Shown: positions 25,867 to 35,656, numbered from the stretch's first letter. The stretch: DNA of 64,000 bases from an uncultured Eubacterium sp. (GCA_934316925.1 CAKREC010000004.1:8401-72400); one strand, 5' to 3'. Numbers and translations are program-made. The notes: generated by a model not told the origin, from the sequence alone.

Positions 25867-28494
25867 ATGGCTAGAAAATGGGTTTATTTGTTTAGCGAAG
25901 GAAACGCTGACATGCGTGAACTCCTTGGTGGAAAAGGTGCCAACCTTGCTGAGATGACCAGTCTTGGACTTCCAGTACCTCAGGGATTCACTATCACTAC
26001 AGAGGCTTGTACACAGTACTATGAAGATGGTCGTGAGATCAATGATGAGATTCAGGGTCAGATCAATGAGTACATCGTAAAGATGGAAGAGATCACAGGA
26101 AAGAAATTCGGTGATAAAGAGAATCCACTTTTAGTTTCTGTTCGTTCCGGAGCTCGTGCATCCATGCCTGGTATGATGGATACCATCCTGAACCTTGGTT
26201 TGAATGAGACTGTAGTAAACGTTATCGCTGAAAAATCCGGCAACGCTCGTTGGGCTTGGGATTGCTACCGTCGTTTCATTCAGATGTATTCTGACGTAGT
26301 TATGGAAGTAGGAAAGAAATACTTCGAAGAGCTGATCGACAAGATGAAAGAAGATCGTGGAGTAACTCAGGACGTTGAGCTTACGGCTGAGGATCTGAAA
26401 GAACTTGCATCTCAGTTCAAAGCTGAGTACAAAGAGAAGATCGGTGCTGACTTCCCAGATGATCCAAAAGAGCAGTTGATGGGTGCGATCAAAGCCGTAT
26501 TCCGTTCTTGGGACAACCCTCGTGCCAATGTATACCGTCGTGACAACGATATCCCTTATTCTTGGGGTACTGCTGTAAACGTACAGTCTATGGCATTTGG
26601 TAACATGGGTGATGACTGTGGTACTGGTGTTGCATTTACTCGTGACCCTGCTACTGGTGAGAAGAAACTTATGGGTGAGTTCCTTACAAACGCTCAGGGT
26701 GAAGACGTAGTTGCTGGTGTTCGTACACCAATGCCAATCGCTGAGATGGAGCAGAAGTTCCCAGAAGCATTCGCACAGTTCAAAGAAGTATGCTCTACTC
26801 TTGAAAATCACTACAGAGATATGCAGGATATGGAGTTCACAATTGAGAACGAAAAACTCTATATGCTTCAGACTCGTAACGGAAAGAGAACTGCACAGGC
26901 TGCTTTGAAGATCGCTTGTGACCTTGTTGATGAAGGCATGAGAACAGAAGAAGAAGCTGTTGCAATGATCGATCCTCGTAACCTGGATACACTTCTTCAT
27001 CCACAGTTTGATGCTGCTGCATTGAAAGCTGCTACTCCAGTTGCAAAAGCACTTGGTGCTTCTCCAGGAGCTGCTTGTGGTAAAATCGTATTTACTGCAG
27101 AAGACGCAGAAGCTTGGAACGCTCGCGGAGAAAAAGTTGTTCTTGTTCGTCTTGAGACTTCTCCAGAAGATATCACAGGTATGAAAGCTTCTCAGGGTAT
27201 CCTGACTGTTCGTGGTGGTATGACAAGCCACGCTGCTGTAGTTGCTCGTGGTATGGGTACTTGCTGTGTATCCGGTTGTGGCGACATCAACATGGACGAA
27301 GCAAACAAGAAATTTACATTGGCTGGTAAAGAGTACCATGAAGGAGATTACATCTCTATTGATGGTTCTACCGGTAACATCTACGATGGTATCATCGAGA
27401 CTGTTGATGCTACGATCGCTGGTGAATTCGGACGTATCATGGCTTGGGCTGATAAGTTCCGTACTATGAAAGTTCGTACAAACGCAGATACTCCTGCAGA
27501 TGCTAAGAAAGCTCGTGAGCTTGGTGCTGAGGGTATCGGACTTTGCCGTACAGAGCATATGTTCTTCGAGGAAGACAGAATCGCTGCTTTCCGTGAGATG
27601 ATCTGTGCTGATACTGTAGAAGAGCGTGAAGCTGCTCTTGATAAGATTCTTCCATATCAGCAGGGAGACTTCAAAGCTCTTTATGAAGCTTTGGAAGGAA
27701 ACCCAGTTACAATCCGTTTCTTGGATCCACCTCTTCATGAGTTCGTTCCTACGGAAGAAGCTGATATTAAGAAACTGGCAGACGCTCAGGGCAAATCTGT
27801 AGAAGACATCAAAGCAATTATTGCTTCTCTTCATGAGTTCAACCCTATGATGGGTCATCGTGGATGCCGTCTTGCTGTAACTTATCCTGAAATTGCTAAG
27901 ATGCAGACAAAGGCTGTTATCCGTGCAGCAATTGAAGTTCAGAAAGCTCATCCAGATTGGACTGTAAAACCAGAGATCATGATCCCATTGGTTGGAGATG
28001 TAAAAGAGCTTAAATATGTTAAGAAATTTGTTGTTGAGACTGCTGATGCTGAGATCGCAGCAGCTGGTGCAAACCTTGAGTACGAAGTAGGTACTATGAT
28101 CGAGATCCCTCGTGCAGCTCTTACTGCTGATGAGATCGCAAAAGAAGCTGACTTCTTCTGCTTCGGTACAAACGACTTGACACAGATGACATTCGGATTC
28201 TCCCGTGATGACGCTGGTAAGTTCCTGGATGCTTACTATGATGCTAAGATCTTCGAGAACGATCCATTTGCTAAATTGGATCAGGAAGGTGTAGGCAAGT
28301 TGATGGAGACAGCTCTTAAACTTGGTAAACCTGAAAACAGCAAACTTCACTGCGGAATCTGTGGTGAGCACGGTGGAGATCCATCTTCTGTTGAATTCTG
28401 CAACAAGATTGGTCTTGACTATGTATCTTGTTCACCATTCCGTGTACCGATCGCTCGTTTGGCAGCAGCACAGGCAGCTATTGCACAGAAATAG
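25867..28494 (+). CDS. ppdK: Pyruvate, phosphate dikinase
   Basis: Interconverts pyruvate, ATP and phosphate with phosphoenolpyruvate, AMP and pyrophosphate in glycolysis or gluconeogenesis. The 875 residues carry an ATP-grasp domain (GGKGANLAEM at the start; SVRSGARASMPGMMDTILN), the swivelling domain with phospho-His455 in GGMTSHAAV (same number as in Clostridium symbiosum PPDK), and the C-terminal TIM barrel with the catalytic CGICGEHGGDP cysteine near 832. Codon use is strongly biased to GCT, GTT, CTT and CGT, unlike neighbours, indicating very high expression. It is followed by a strong terminator. Confidence 0.98.
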   Translation: MARKWVYLFSEGNADMRELLGGKGANLAEMTSLGLPVPQGFTITTEACTQYYEDGREINDEIQGQINEYIVKMEEITGKKFGDKENPLLVSVRSGARASMPGMMDTILNLGLNETVVNVIAEKSGNARWAWDCYRRFIQMYSDVVMEVGKKYFEELIDKMKEDRGVTQDVELTAEDLKELASQFKAEYKEKIGADFPDDPKEQLMGAIKAVFRSWDNPRANVYRRDNDIPYSWGTAVNVQSMAFGNMGDDCGTGVAFTRDPATGEKKLMGEFLTNAQGEDVVAGVRTPMPIAEMEQKFPEAFAQFKEVCSTLENHYRDMQDMEFTIENEKLYMLQTRNGKRTAQAALKIACDLVDEGMRTEEEAVAMIDPRNLDTLLHPQFDAAALKAATPVAKALGASPGAACGKIVFTAEDAEAWNARGEKVVLVRLETSPEDITGMKASQGILTVRGGMTSHAAVVARGMGTCCVSGCGDINMDEANKKFTLAGKEYHEGDYISIDGSTGNIYDGIIETVDATIAGEFGRIMAWADKFRTMKVRTNADTPADAKKARELGAEGIGLCRTEHMFFEEDRIAAFREMICADTVEEREAALDKILPYQQGDFKALYEALEGNPVTIRFLDPPLHEFVPTEEADIKKLADAQGKSVEDIKAIIASLHEFNPMMGHRGCRLAVTYPEIAKMQTKAVIRAAIEVQKAHPDWTVKPEIMIPLVGDVKELKYVKKFVVETADAEIAAAGANLEYEVGTMIEIPRAALTADEIAKEADFFCFGTNDLTQMTFGFSRDDAGKFLDAYYDAKIFENDPFAKLDQEGVGKLMETALKLGKPENSKLHCGICGEHGGDPSSVEFCNKIGLDYVSCSPFRVPIARLAAAQAAIAQK

Positions 28495-28539
28495 TTGATG
28501 GCGTTCGTGTGATGCGAAAGTAAAAGTATATCAATAATG

Positions 28540-28581
28540 AAATCCCATTCTGGACGATGTTAGTCTGGAATGGGATTTTTT
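28540..28581 (+). terminator. Intrinsic terminator of ppdK
   Basis: An 11-bp perfect stem (28540-28550 with 28568-28578), with further pairing towards the loop, runs into a T-run at 28576-28581. It lies directly before the ribosome site of the next gene. Confidence 0.9.
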
Positions 28582-28596
28582 AAAAACGAGGTGTAT

Positions 28597-29124
28597 ATGA
28601 CAACATTTTATTTTATTAGACACGGGGAAATGGATACATCAATGGCTGGAGCCAAATTTTACAAAGGCTTTAGCTACAACATGATGACATTATCCGAAAA
28701 GGGGATTGGTCAGATTAAGGAAACGGCAAAAGACTCAAGATTGGCAAATGCTGAACTGATTATTTCATCTCCTTTTGGACGAACTTTGCATAGTGCAGCA
28801 ATTTTATCCAAAGAGTTGAATGTAGATATGAAGGTTGAAACGGATTTACATGAATGGTTAGCAGATGGTGTCACATATGAATTTTTATCTGATGAGGAGG
28901 CCGCTGCTGCATACCAATGCCTGAATAAAAATGCAGGGCATCATCCGGAGAAAGAAAACTGCAGATGGGAATCTGCGGAACAGATGAAAAAACGAGTTAT
29001 GAAAGTTTTGGATAAATATAAGAATTTTAATTCGGTGATTGTTGTTTGCCATGGAACACTAATGCAGTATGTTCTAGGAATACCACATCCTGAAAATGGT
29101 CAGATTGAAGTGTTATCATATTGA
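28597..29124 (+). CDS. Histidine phosphatase family protein (phosphoglycerate-mutase fold)
   Basis: About 175 residues. The catalytic RHG (FYFIRHGEMDT, residues 4-14), the SSPFGRTLHSA arginine segment and the late VVCHGT histidine are all present, so it should be an active phosphohydrolase of the alpha-ribazole phosphatase/GpmB-like group; the substrate is unknown. The ATG at 28597 follows GAGG by 5 bases; an in-frame GTG-type reading from 28570 would start within the terminator and is rejected. It begins a more AT-rich accessory stretch. Confidence 0.87.
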   Translation: MTTFYFIRHGEMDTSMAGAKFYKGFSYNMMTLSEKGIGQIKETAKDSRLANAELIISSPFGRTLHSAAILSKELNVDMKVETDLHEWLADGVTYEFLSDEEAAAAYQCLNKNAGHHPEKENCRWESAEQMKKRVMKVLDKYKNFNSVIVVCHGTLMQYVLGIPHPENGQIEVLSY

Positions 29125-29175
29125 ATAGAACTTTTTAGAACTAAAAAGGAGCGGGAAAGAATAGATAATTGCTAC

Positions 29176-29204
29176 TTGTAGTTCTCTATAGAGCAGGTTA
29201 TAAT
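29176..29204 (+). promoter_or_regulatory. Promoter of the toxin-antitoxin pair
   Basis: TTGTAG (29176-29181), a 17-base spacer and TATAAT (29199-29204), about 50 bases before the antitoxin ATG. Antitoxin autorepression at this site would be usual but no operator was identified. Confidence 0.65.
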
Positions 29205-29254
29205 AAATGCAATTAAGGGTGTTTCGTGGAAACTATTTGAAAGGAGTTGATTTT

Positions 29255-29425
29255 ATGGTAACAGCATCGGGCCATTCGGTAATGGAGGGAGAAAATACAA
29301 ATGCAGCAAAATTGGAATTGCATCGTTTGATCGGTGAGGGATATAAGGCTATGCAAGAAGGCAGAACCAGTTCCCTTGAAGATGTATGTGAGCGTATAAA
29401 AAAGAGGAGAGCTGAGCGTGACTAG
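29255..29425 (+). CDS. Antitoxin of a RelE/ParE-type toxin-antitoxin pair
   Basis: Short acidic-basic helical protein of 56 residues preceding a RelE/ParE-like toxin. AAAGGAG lies before the ATG at 29255; an in-frame upstream start at 29207 lacks a site. The N-terminal half is not a clear ribbon-helix-helix, and the C-terminal half (SLEDVCERIKKRRAE) looks like a toxin-wrapping helix. Function is inferred mainly from the 8-base overlap with the toxin gene. Confidence 0.7.
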   Translation: MVTASGHSVMEGENTNAAKLELHRLIGEGYKAMQEGRTSSLEDVCERIKKRRAERD

Positions 29426-29729
29426 CATAACATTTACACAACCAGCGGAATATGATTTAATAGACATTGAGCATTATATTTTTTGTGAGTTGGAAAACCC
29501 TCAGGCGGCTGATAAAATAATAGATGGGATTGTTGATACAGTAGAGTTGTTAAGGACATTCCCTAAAAGTTATCCGTTGGTACATGATACTTTGCTGAAA
29601 AATGTAGGAGTAAGGATGACATATTATGAGAATTACAACATTTTCTATATCTATAATGAGTTGGAAGATGTGGTATATGTAATCCGCATTTTGTATAATC
29701 GTTCTGATTGGCAGAATATATTAAATTAA
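29418..29729 (+). CDS. RelE/ParE-family toxin
   Basis: 103-residue protein with the family pattern: FTQPAEYDLIDIEHYI at the start, a central DTVELLRTFPKSYPLV segment, and a C-terminal VVYVIRILYNRSDWQNIL matching the beta-strand and tail of ParE/RelE toxins. The GTG start overlaps the antitoxin stop by 8 bases, and AGGAGA lies upstream within the antitoxin gene. RelE members cut ribosome-bound mRNA and ParE members poison gyrase; the sequence alone does not decide. Confidence 0.85.
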   Translation: MTSITFTQPAEYDLIDIEHYIFCELENPQAADKIIDGIVDTVELLRTFPKSYPLVHDTLLKNVGVRMTYYENYNIFYIYNELEDVVYVIRILYNRSDWQNILN

Positions 29730-29796
29730 CTAAGTAATGACAATGTAATGCTGAAAAAATTTATTGTAGAGGATAAGTGAATAGAGGCGGTCAATG

Positions 29797-29827
29797 CACT
29801 CTCAGATAGAATTCTGAGAGTGTTTTT
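29797..29827 (+). terminator. Intrinsic terminator after the toxin gene
   Basis: A perfect 10-bp stem (29797-29806 with 29813-29822), 6-base loop and T-run 29823-29827. Confidence 0.9.
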
Positions 29828-29882
29828 GATATAATTAGGGAATAAGGTCATTAATAGATAATTGCAGGAGGCAGCTGTTGTT

Positions 29883-30746
29883 ATGGGGCATTATAAAGAT
29901 ACATTTGTTCCGGGGTATGCATTGGTGCCGGAGGATGTATATTTTACAAACTGGAAAAATTATCATATGGAATATCATACGCACTCGCTGGGCGGGATCG
30001 AGTTTAACTATGTGATCCGTGGCGAGTGTGAATATTATATTGAGGACAAGGTGATTCCGCTGACCAAGAAAAATTTACTTGTGATTGACAGTAATCTGCC
30101 ACACAAGCTGGTTTTTACGTCAGAAGAACCTTGCCTGATCCTTGGCATGTCCTGTGGAGAATATCCGCTTCAGGCAGGATATGTCAGCATGGGAGATCTG
30201 ATGAAGGCGTATGCGGATGTAAAGTCATTTTTGATGCAATTTGAAGATTATACTTTAATTAAAGATGGTCACTCTTTTTTTGAAATTATAGAGGAGATAT
30301 GGAGTGAAGTGAGGGAAGAATGGAATCCTGCGTTCATACAGATGGAGTGCAATAAGCTGCTGGTGAAACTGGCGAGATATGTAGAAAATCAGGATTATCA
30401 GGCGAAAGAATATATCTCCCAGGCAAAATCATTTATGATCTATCATTATTTTGAAATTGATTCCGTGGAGGATATTGCCGCGGCAGTGGGGCTTCACAAG
30501 ATATATCTCCAAAGAATATTTAAACAACATACCGGTCAGACAATATGGAATTATCTGACGGATATCCGGTTGAAAAAGGCAGCGTCCTTTTTGGAGGCAT
30601 CGGATATACCGATTGGGGAGCTTGACCGTATGGTGGGGATTCATTCCCGTCAGTCGTTTTATCAGAACTTCAAAAAGTATTATCATATGTCGCCCAAAGA
30701 ATATCGGGGGAAATTTAAAAATGTAAAGAATAATAACTTGAAGTGA
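29883..30746 (+). CDS. AraC-family transcriptional regulator
   Basis: 287 residues: an N-terminal cupin-like sensor domain (about 20-110, with HTHSLGGIEFNYVIRGECEY) and two C-terminal helix-turn-helix motifs (about 185-285; DIAAAVGLHKIYLQRIFKQHTG and SRQSFYQNFKKYYHMSPKEY). GGAGG lies 11 bases before the ATG at 29883; a TTG at 29862 lies too far upstream. It directly precedes the large secreted glycosidase gene and probably activates it in response to a sugar, which fits the weak -35 before that gene. Confidence 0.9.
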   Translation: MGHYKDTFVPGYALVPEDVYFTNWKNYHMEYHTHSLGGIEFNYVIRGECEYYIEDKVIPLTKKNLLVIDSNLPHKLVFTSEEPCLILGMSCGEYPLQAGYVSMGDLMKAYADVKSFLMQFEDYTLIKDGHSFFEIIEEIWSEVREEWNPAFIQMECNKLLVKLARYVENQDYQAKEYISQAKSFMIYHYFEIDSVEDIAAAVGLHKIYLQRIFKQHTGQTIWNYLTDIRLKKAASFLEASDIPIGELDRMVGIHSRQSFYQNFKKYYHMSPKEYRGKFKNVKNNNLK

Positions 30747-30845
30747 ATGCAAAGTGTTATTTTAACAACTATTATAAAAGATATATTTTTGCTATAGTAT
30801 TCTCATCAATCGTATGCTAGTACAAATAAAAAAGGAGAGGATATT

Positions 30846-33800
30846 ATGCAAAAAATTGTAAAACGGGTTTTGTCAGCAGCGCTGGCGCTTGGCATGGCGA
30901 TTTCTATTTTGCCGGCAGGAAGTACCTCCGCGGCACAGACAAACCAGAAAGAGGTTGTTGTGCCACAGCCGTATTATGAATTTACTTTTGATGGGGAAGT
31001 AAAGGACGGAAAAGTGGAGAACGAGGGAACCAAGACCGGCGTTATGGCAACGATCAGTGGAAACGGCAATGGATTGGGCATTGTCCAGGATGATGAACGG
31101 GGGAACAAAGTTCTGAATCTGCCGGGAGGAGGACTGAACAAAGGTGCCTTGCTCCTACCGGAAAATATGTTTCAGGATGTAACAGAGGACGGATTTGCAT
31201 TTTCGTTCTGGATCAATATAGACAGTGGGGCAAGTCAGTACAGCAGAATTTTTTCTGCTACACCGGTGGCTCTGAACTCTGATAATGGTTCCAGTGGATG
31301 GAACGCACCGGAATTTACTTTTGTTGCAGGTCTGGAAGGTGCTGGAGATCTGGGAGCAGGAATGGCAGGATATCATACTTCGGTTATGCTTCCTGACAGG
31401 GCATCCCAGTTGAAACTTGTGTGGAAAAAGCAGTTTGCCAGAGGAAAATGGCAGCATGTGACAATTAGTGTATCAACCGATCACTATGATGTGTATTTGG
31501 ATGGGGAAAAAATAGGAATAACTTATGATCGAAATCAGAATGAACAGAAAATTCTCAACCGCTTATTTGAAAATGACGGAGAAATTTTAAAAAGTTTCAC
31601 GCATAATGCAATTGGCCGTTCTGTTTATTCGACCGACAATGATCTGAAAGCGAAAATCGATGAATTTCGATTCTACAATACGGCTTTGACAGAAGAACAG
31701 GCAAAAGCTGCTTATGACAGTTATGCTGTGCAGGAAGGGGTATTGCAGGAATTGCGGGATAAAATTGAAGAGGCGCAGCAAAAAAGTATCAGTTTTTATA
31801 CAAAAGAAACCTACGATAAACTGACAACAGCAGTGGCAAATGGAAAGAAAGGATTGGATAATCCGGTTACCGAGGCAAATGTAAAGCGTTTAATAGCAGA
31901 CATTGAAGATGCCATACAGGGACTTTGCTTTATTACAGGGGTGTCAGAGGACACCCAGTTTTCTGACAGTCAGTTGTCAGAAGAAACGGAAGAGGCAAAA
32001 GAACTGTTGAAAACCGGTGGTTTATCCACCGAAAGCGAAAAGGCGATAGAAGATGCTGTAGCTGCCGCTGAAAAAGTGCTGGGCGGAAAAGACCAGCAGG
32101 CAGTCGATAATGCACTCTTAGCGTTAAGGAAAGCCGTTGATGAGAAAGTTTATGAATCTGCTTTGCGGTTCAATATGGACCCGGCGGAGAAAAAAAGTGA
32201 AATATTTCACGGCTCTACAGGATTTTTGTATGGTGTGAGTGAGATAAATGTACCATCCTCCGATCTGTTAAGTGGAATTTCACCAAAGATTTTAGTACAA
32301 AAAGCAGCAGATGGTATGCAGCATCCTTCTGGTGACGGCTATCGCCTGACGCCATATCTGAAAGCTTGTGGTGTGGAAAATATTCAGATATATTTGCAGG
32401 ATTATTATCTGGAGTGGCCATATGAATCCAAAGGGATTGCGGATTATAATGAAAAAGTCAAGAAAATTGTGACCAAGATGGTAAAAAACCTGAGTGAAAA
32501 AGAGCTGGCACAGTACAGTTTTGTTATCTTCAATGAGCCGAACTCAATCTGGTATATGAACAATGTATCGGGAATGTGCAAAGACTGGTTGACGATATAT
32601 AAAACCATTAAGGGTATCAATCCGGCAATTCAGGTAGCAGGCCCTAACTTTTCCAGTTATGATGGATCGGCGTACAAGACGTTCTTCCAGTTTTGCCAGA
32701 AAAACAATTGTCTGCCGGAATATATTACATGGCATGAATTGAGCAAGGATAAACTGGAAAGCTTTTCTACCCATTGTAATCAGGTTAAAGAATATATTAA
32801 AACCTATTATAAAGATTCCGGTATCGAACCGACTATTTTCGTAAATGAAACGGTTAACTTTGATGATGTGGGAAATCCTGGTGCATTAGTGAACTGGCTG
32901 TCGATTTTTGATGAAGAAGATGTGTATGCATCCTTACCATACTGGGGTCTGGCGAATTCGATGAATGAACTTGCGGCAGATACCAACAAACCAAATGGGG
33001 CATGGTGGGTGTATAAGTGGTATGCGCAGATGACCGGTTCAAAGGCACCGCTGACCATGGAAAATATTGATGCCCCAAGTGCATATGGAAGATTGTATGG
33101 ACTGACAAGCTGCGATGAAGATGCAGAGACGATCTATACGCTGTTTGGAGGACAGAAAGGGAAACAAAGAATTAAGCTGGAAAATATTCGTTCTACCAAA
33201 ACATTTGCAGGAGCAGATAAAGCACATGTAAAAATTTACAGTACAAAATATACCGGACATCATGGATTTGCAGAGGAAACACCTGTAGTATTTGAGGGGA
33301 ATCTGGACTTTACAGGAGATGATCTGTCCTTTGCCATTCCGGATGCGGAACTGATGGATGCCTATTTTGCCATTATTACACCGGCAACAGAGGAGAAAAC
33401 GATTACACAAAGTGATTACAGTAAAAACTGGCAACAGACATATGAGGCAGAAGATGCCGAACTGATCGGAGGAGCAGAGGCATTTACGAAAACCGGTGGA
33501 GCAGATCTGGCTCGCTCTAACCGCGCAGAAGTTGGCGGAATGAATAGTGAAAAAGACGGTGTTAAATTTACTGTTGATGTACCAAAGACAGGCAAGTACC
33601 GGCTTAATATTTATTACAGCAATCAGGCACCACAGGTAAATCCTTTGACATTACAATATGTCAACTCGGGTGGACAGAACCGCGCAATCGGAGCACTTAG
33701 CAGACATACACTTTCTGTTGACGGAAAGAAATCACAGGAAATTGTATATGATTCAACTGTTAAATGGGGATATTACAATTATAAATCGGTATATCTGGAT

Positions 33801-35465
33801 CTGGAAGCGGGAGAACATAAGATCACATTGATGTATAAAGGTGAAGATCAGAGCAAAAAAGATGTAAATTCCATGCTGTGTGCGCTGCTGGACAAAATTG
33901 ACCTCACCTATATGCAGCAGGATAAGGCTGAGATTAATATTGAGCCGGAGGAACTGGCGGGCAGTCATAAAAACTTTTCCTTCTCGCAGGATGGCAGCTA
34001 CACCGGTGCGGGCAAGGTGACAGGAAATGGAGATTTTGATTTTTATGTAACAGTACCGCGGGATGGCTTTTACTCCTTTAGCTCGAAAGGAAGCGGGGCA
34101 GCAGTCCTTTCCAAGAGAAGAGTAAACTATGCATCCGATGCAAAGGCAGAATCAGATGTTACGCTGGACTGGTTAAAATTGTATGATGTGACACTGGGAA
34201 CAGAAAATGCTGGCATGGTTTATCTCACGGCAGGAGTAAACCGGCTGTGTCTGACCGGTCAGAATATGGTATTAGACCGTCTGACATTGAAAGAAGTGAC
34301 CGAAGCAACACAGGGAAATTCACTGGAAATCGAAGCAGAGAATTGTCAGTTGTCCGGTAACGATACAAAAGACGGATATCAGTATCAGACAGGAAGCGCA
34401 GCGACCCCTACGGTTACTTCCAACCAATATGCTTCTGGTGGAAAAGTGGTAGAAGGATTCCGCGGCGGCAAGAACAATGCACTGTCCTTTACGGTAAATG
34501 TGCCGGAGGCAGGGGATTACAAGTGTTCGATCAATTATGCGAATAATGAACCGGCACCTGTGATGAAAACGCAAAGTGGAAGCAATTATGTGCATCCTTA
34601 TAATACCGATCTGGTAGAGCGCTATATGCAGATCACCGTGAATCAGGGAACCGCGCAGACCGTGTATTTTAAAAACACATTCTGCTGGGATACGTTTAAA
34701 AACGTAGTGGTTGACCTAAAACTGCAAAAAGGAAATAACATCATTACGTTTACCAATGATAATTCGTACAAATTCAGTACGCTGCAGGATGATTTTACAC
34801 CGAGATTGGATAAATTTATCATTACACCGGCGAAGACAACAGAAATGTCAACGCAAATGTATGTGACAAAACCATCGGTGGCTGAGGAGGATAAACAGAC
34901 ATCACCATCCAGTAGTGTAACAGAAAAGAAGACAAATAAAATCACAGGAGCAGCTTCTCAAATAAAGAAAACCTGGGGAAGTAAAGCATTTACTTTAAAT
35001 GCCAAAGCAGAAGGCACGATCACGTATAAGTCGTTAAACAAAAACGTGGTTACCGTAAATGCCAAAACAGGTAAAGTAAAAATCAAGGGATGCGGAAAAG
35101 CCGTTATTGTGATAACTGCATCAGGAAATGATCAGTATCAGGCAGCAACAAAGAAAATTACAATTACGATCGTTCCGAAGAAACAGAAAATCAAAAGTCT
35201 GAAATTGTCCGGTAAAAACAAGTTGACCGTAAAGTGGCAAAAGGATAAAAAGGCAACCGGTTATCAGATTTCGTACTCGGATCATAAAAAGATGAAGAAA
35301 GCAAAAACAATCTGGGTAAAGAAAAACCAGACTTCTGCTGTCCTCAAAAAATTGAAAGCGGGCAGAACATATTATGTGAAAGTTCGTTCTTATAAGAAAT
35401 CCGGAAAAACAAAAGTTTATGGAAGCTATAGTAAGGTAAAGAAGAAAAAACTGCTTGAAAAATAA
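30846..35465 (+). CDS. Secreted multidomain glycoside hydrolase (GH39-like) with CBMs
   Basis: Extracellular glycosidase of 1539 residues. Signal peptide (1-29), LamG-like jelly roll (about 40-290), two FIVAR-like helical repeats (about 295-440), then a (beta/alpha)8 catalytic domain (about 450-790) resembling GH39. The acid/base is probably E564 in VIFNEPN and the nucleophile E668 in FVNETV. At least two CBM6/35-like modules follow, at about 865-1030 (YEAEDAELIG) and 1155-1325 (IEAENCQLSG), with a beta module between. The tail has a lysine-rich Ig-like and an Fn3-like domain. There is no LPXTG. A TATAGT (30793-30798) with no good -35 suggests activator-dependent expression by the adjacent AraC regulator. 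The substrate is unknown. Confidence 0.8.
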   Translation: MQKIVKRVLSAALALGMAISILPAGSTSAAQTNQKEVVVPQPYYEFTFDGEVKDGKVENEGTKTGVMATISGNGNGLGIVQDDERGNKVLNLPGGGLNKGALLLPENMFQDVTEDGFAFSFWINIDSGASQYSRIFSATPVALNSDNGSSGWNAPEFTFVAGLEGAGDLGAGMAGYHTSVMLPDRASQLKLVWKKQFARGKWQHVTISVSTDHYDVYLDGEKIGITYDRNQNEQKILNRLFENDGEILKSFTHNAIGRSVYSTDNDLKAKIDEFRFYNTALTEEQAKAAYDSYAVQEGVLQELRDKIEEAQQKSISFYTKETYDKLTTAVANGKKGLDNPVTEANVKRLIADIEDAIQGLCFITGVSEDTQFSDSQLSEETEEAKELLKTGGLSTESEKAIEDAVAAAEKVLGGKDQQAVDNALLALRKAVDEKVYESALRFNMDPAEKKSEIFHGSTGFLYGVSEINVPSSDLLSGISPKILVQKAADGMQHPSGDGYRLTPYLKACGVENIQIYLQDYYLEWPYESKGIADYNEKVKKIVTKMVKNLSEKELAQYSFVIFNEPNSIWYMNNVSGMCKDWLTIYKTIKGINPAIQVAGPNFSSYDGSAYKTFFQFCQKNNCLPEYITWHELSKDKLESFSTHCNQVKEYIKTYYKDSGIEPTIFVNETVNFDDVGNPGALVNWLSIFDEEDVYASLPYWGLANSMNELAADTNKPNGAWWVYKWYAQMTGSKAPLTMENIDAPSAYGRLYGLTSCDEDAETIYTLFGGQKGKQRIKLENIRSTKTFAGADKAHVKIYSTKYTGHHGFAEETPVVFEGNLDFTGDDLSFAIPDAELMDAYFAIITPATEEKTITQSDYSKNWQQTYEAEDAELIGGAEAFTKTGGADLARSNRAEVGGMNSEKDGVKFTVDVPKTGKYRLNIYYSNQAPQVNPLTLQYVNSGGQNRAIGALSRHTLSVDGKKSQEIVYDSTVKWGYYNYKSVYLDLEAGEHKITLMYKGEDQSKKDVNSMLCALLDKIDLTYMQQDKAEINIEPEELAGSHKNFSFSQDGSYTGAGKVTGNGDFDFYVTVPRDGFYSFSSKGSGAAVLSKRRVNYASDAKAESDVTLDWLKLYDVTLGTENAGMVYLTAGVNRLCLTGQNMVLDRLTLKEVTEATQGNSLEIEAENCQLSGNDTKDGYQYQTGSAATPTVTSNQYASGGKVVEGFRGGKNNALSFTVNVPEAGDYKCSINYANNEPAPVMKTQSGSNYVHPYNTDLVERYMQITVNQGTAQTVYFKNTFCWDTFKNVVVDLKLQKGNNIITFTNDNSYKFSTLQDDFTPRLDKFIITPAKTTEMSTQMYVTKPSVAEEDKQTSPSSSVTEKKTNKITGAASQIKKTWGSKAFTLNAKAEGTITYKSLNKNVVTVNAKTGKVKIKGCGKAVIVITASGNDQYQAATKKITITIVPKKQKIKSLKLSGKNKLTVKWQKDKKATGYQISYSDHKKMKKAKTIWVKKNQTSAVLKKLKAGRTYYVKVRSYKKSGKTKVYGSYSKVKKKKLLEK

Positions 35466-35496
35466 GCTGCAGAATTGATAATACTGCTCAGAGAAA

Positions 35497-35558
35497 GGCA
35501 GGTGAATGATATGAACAACTTAACAAACCAAGCTGGAAACATATATCATTCATCTGCC
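35497..35558. repeat. Inverted repeat with a tiny ORF
   Basis: Arms 35497-35512 and 35543-35558 are complementary over 16 bases with one G-U-compatible mismatch. The left arm contains a ribosome-site-like AAGGCAGGTG and an ATG at 35511 that opens an 18-codon frame ending at 35567. It may be a remnant of a lost gene or a regulatory hairpin. No T-run follows. Confidence 0.45.
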
Positions 35559-35598
35559 ATTGGGTAGTTTGTGAAACGAAAAGTTCATAATATGATAA

Positions 35599-35639
35599 AT
35601 ATAACATGTTTTCAGTAGGAAGACATGTTATATTTTTTT
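35599..35639 (+). terminator. Intrinsic terminator upstream of the acetyltransferase gene
   Basis: A perfect 11-bp stem (35599-35609 with 35623-35633), 13-base loop and T-run to 35639. It lies just before the ribosome site of the next gene, so it could also act as an attenuator. Confidence 0.85.
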
Positions 35640-35656
35640 ATAAGGAGAAAGATATT

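Noticed and set aside
26131..28371. 746-codon open frame on the minus strand
   Set aside because: It lies wholly inside ppdK, has a serine/cysteine-rich nonsense composition, no ribosome site and no family resemblance; it is produced by ppdK codon bias.
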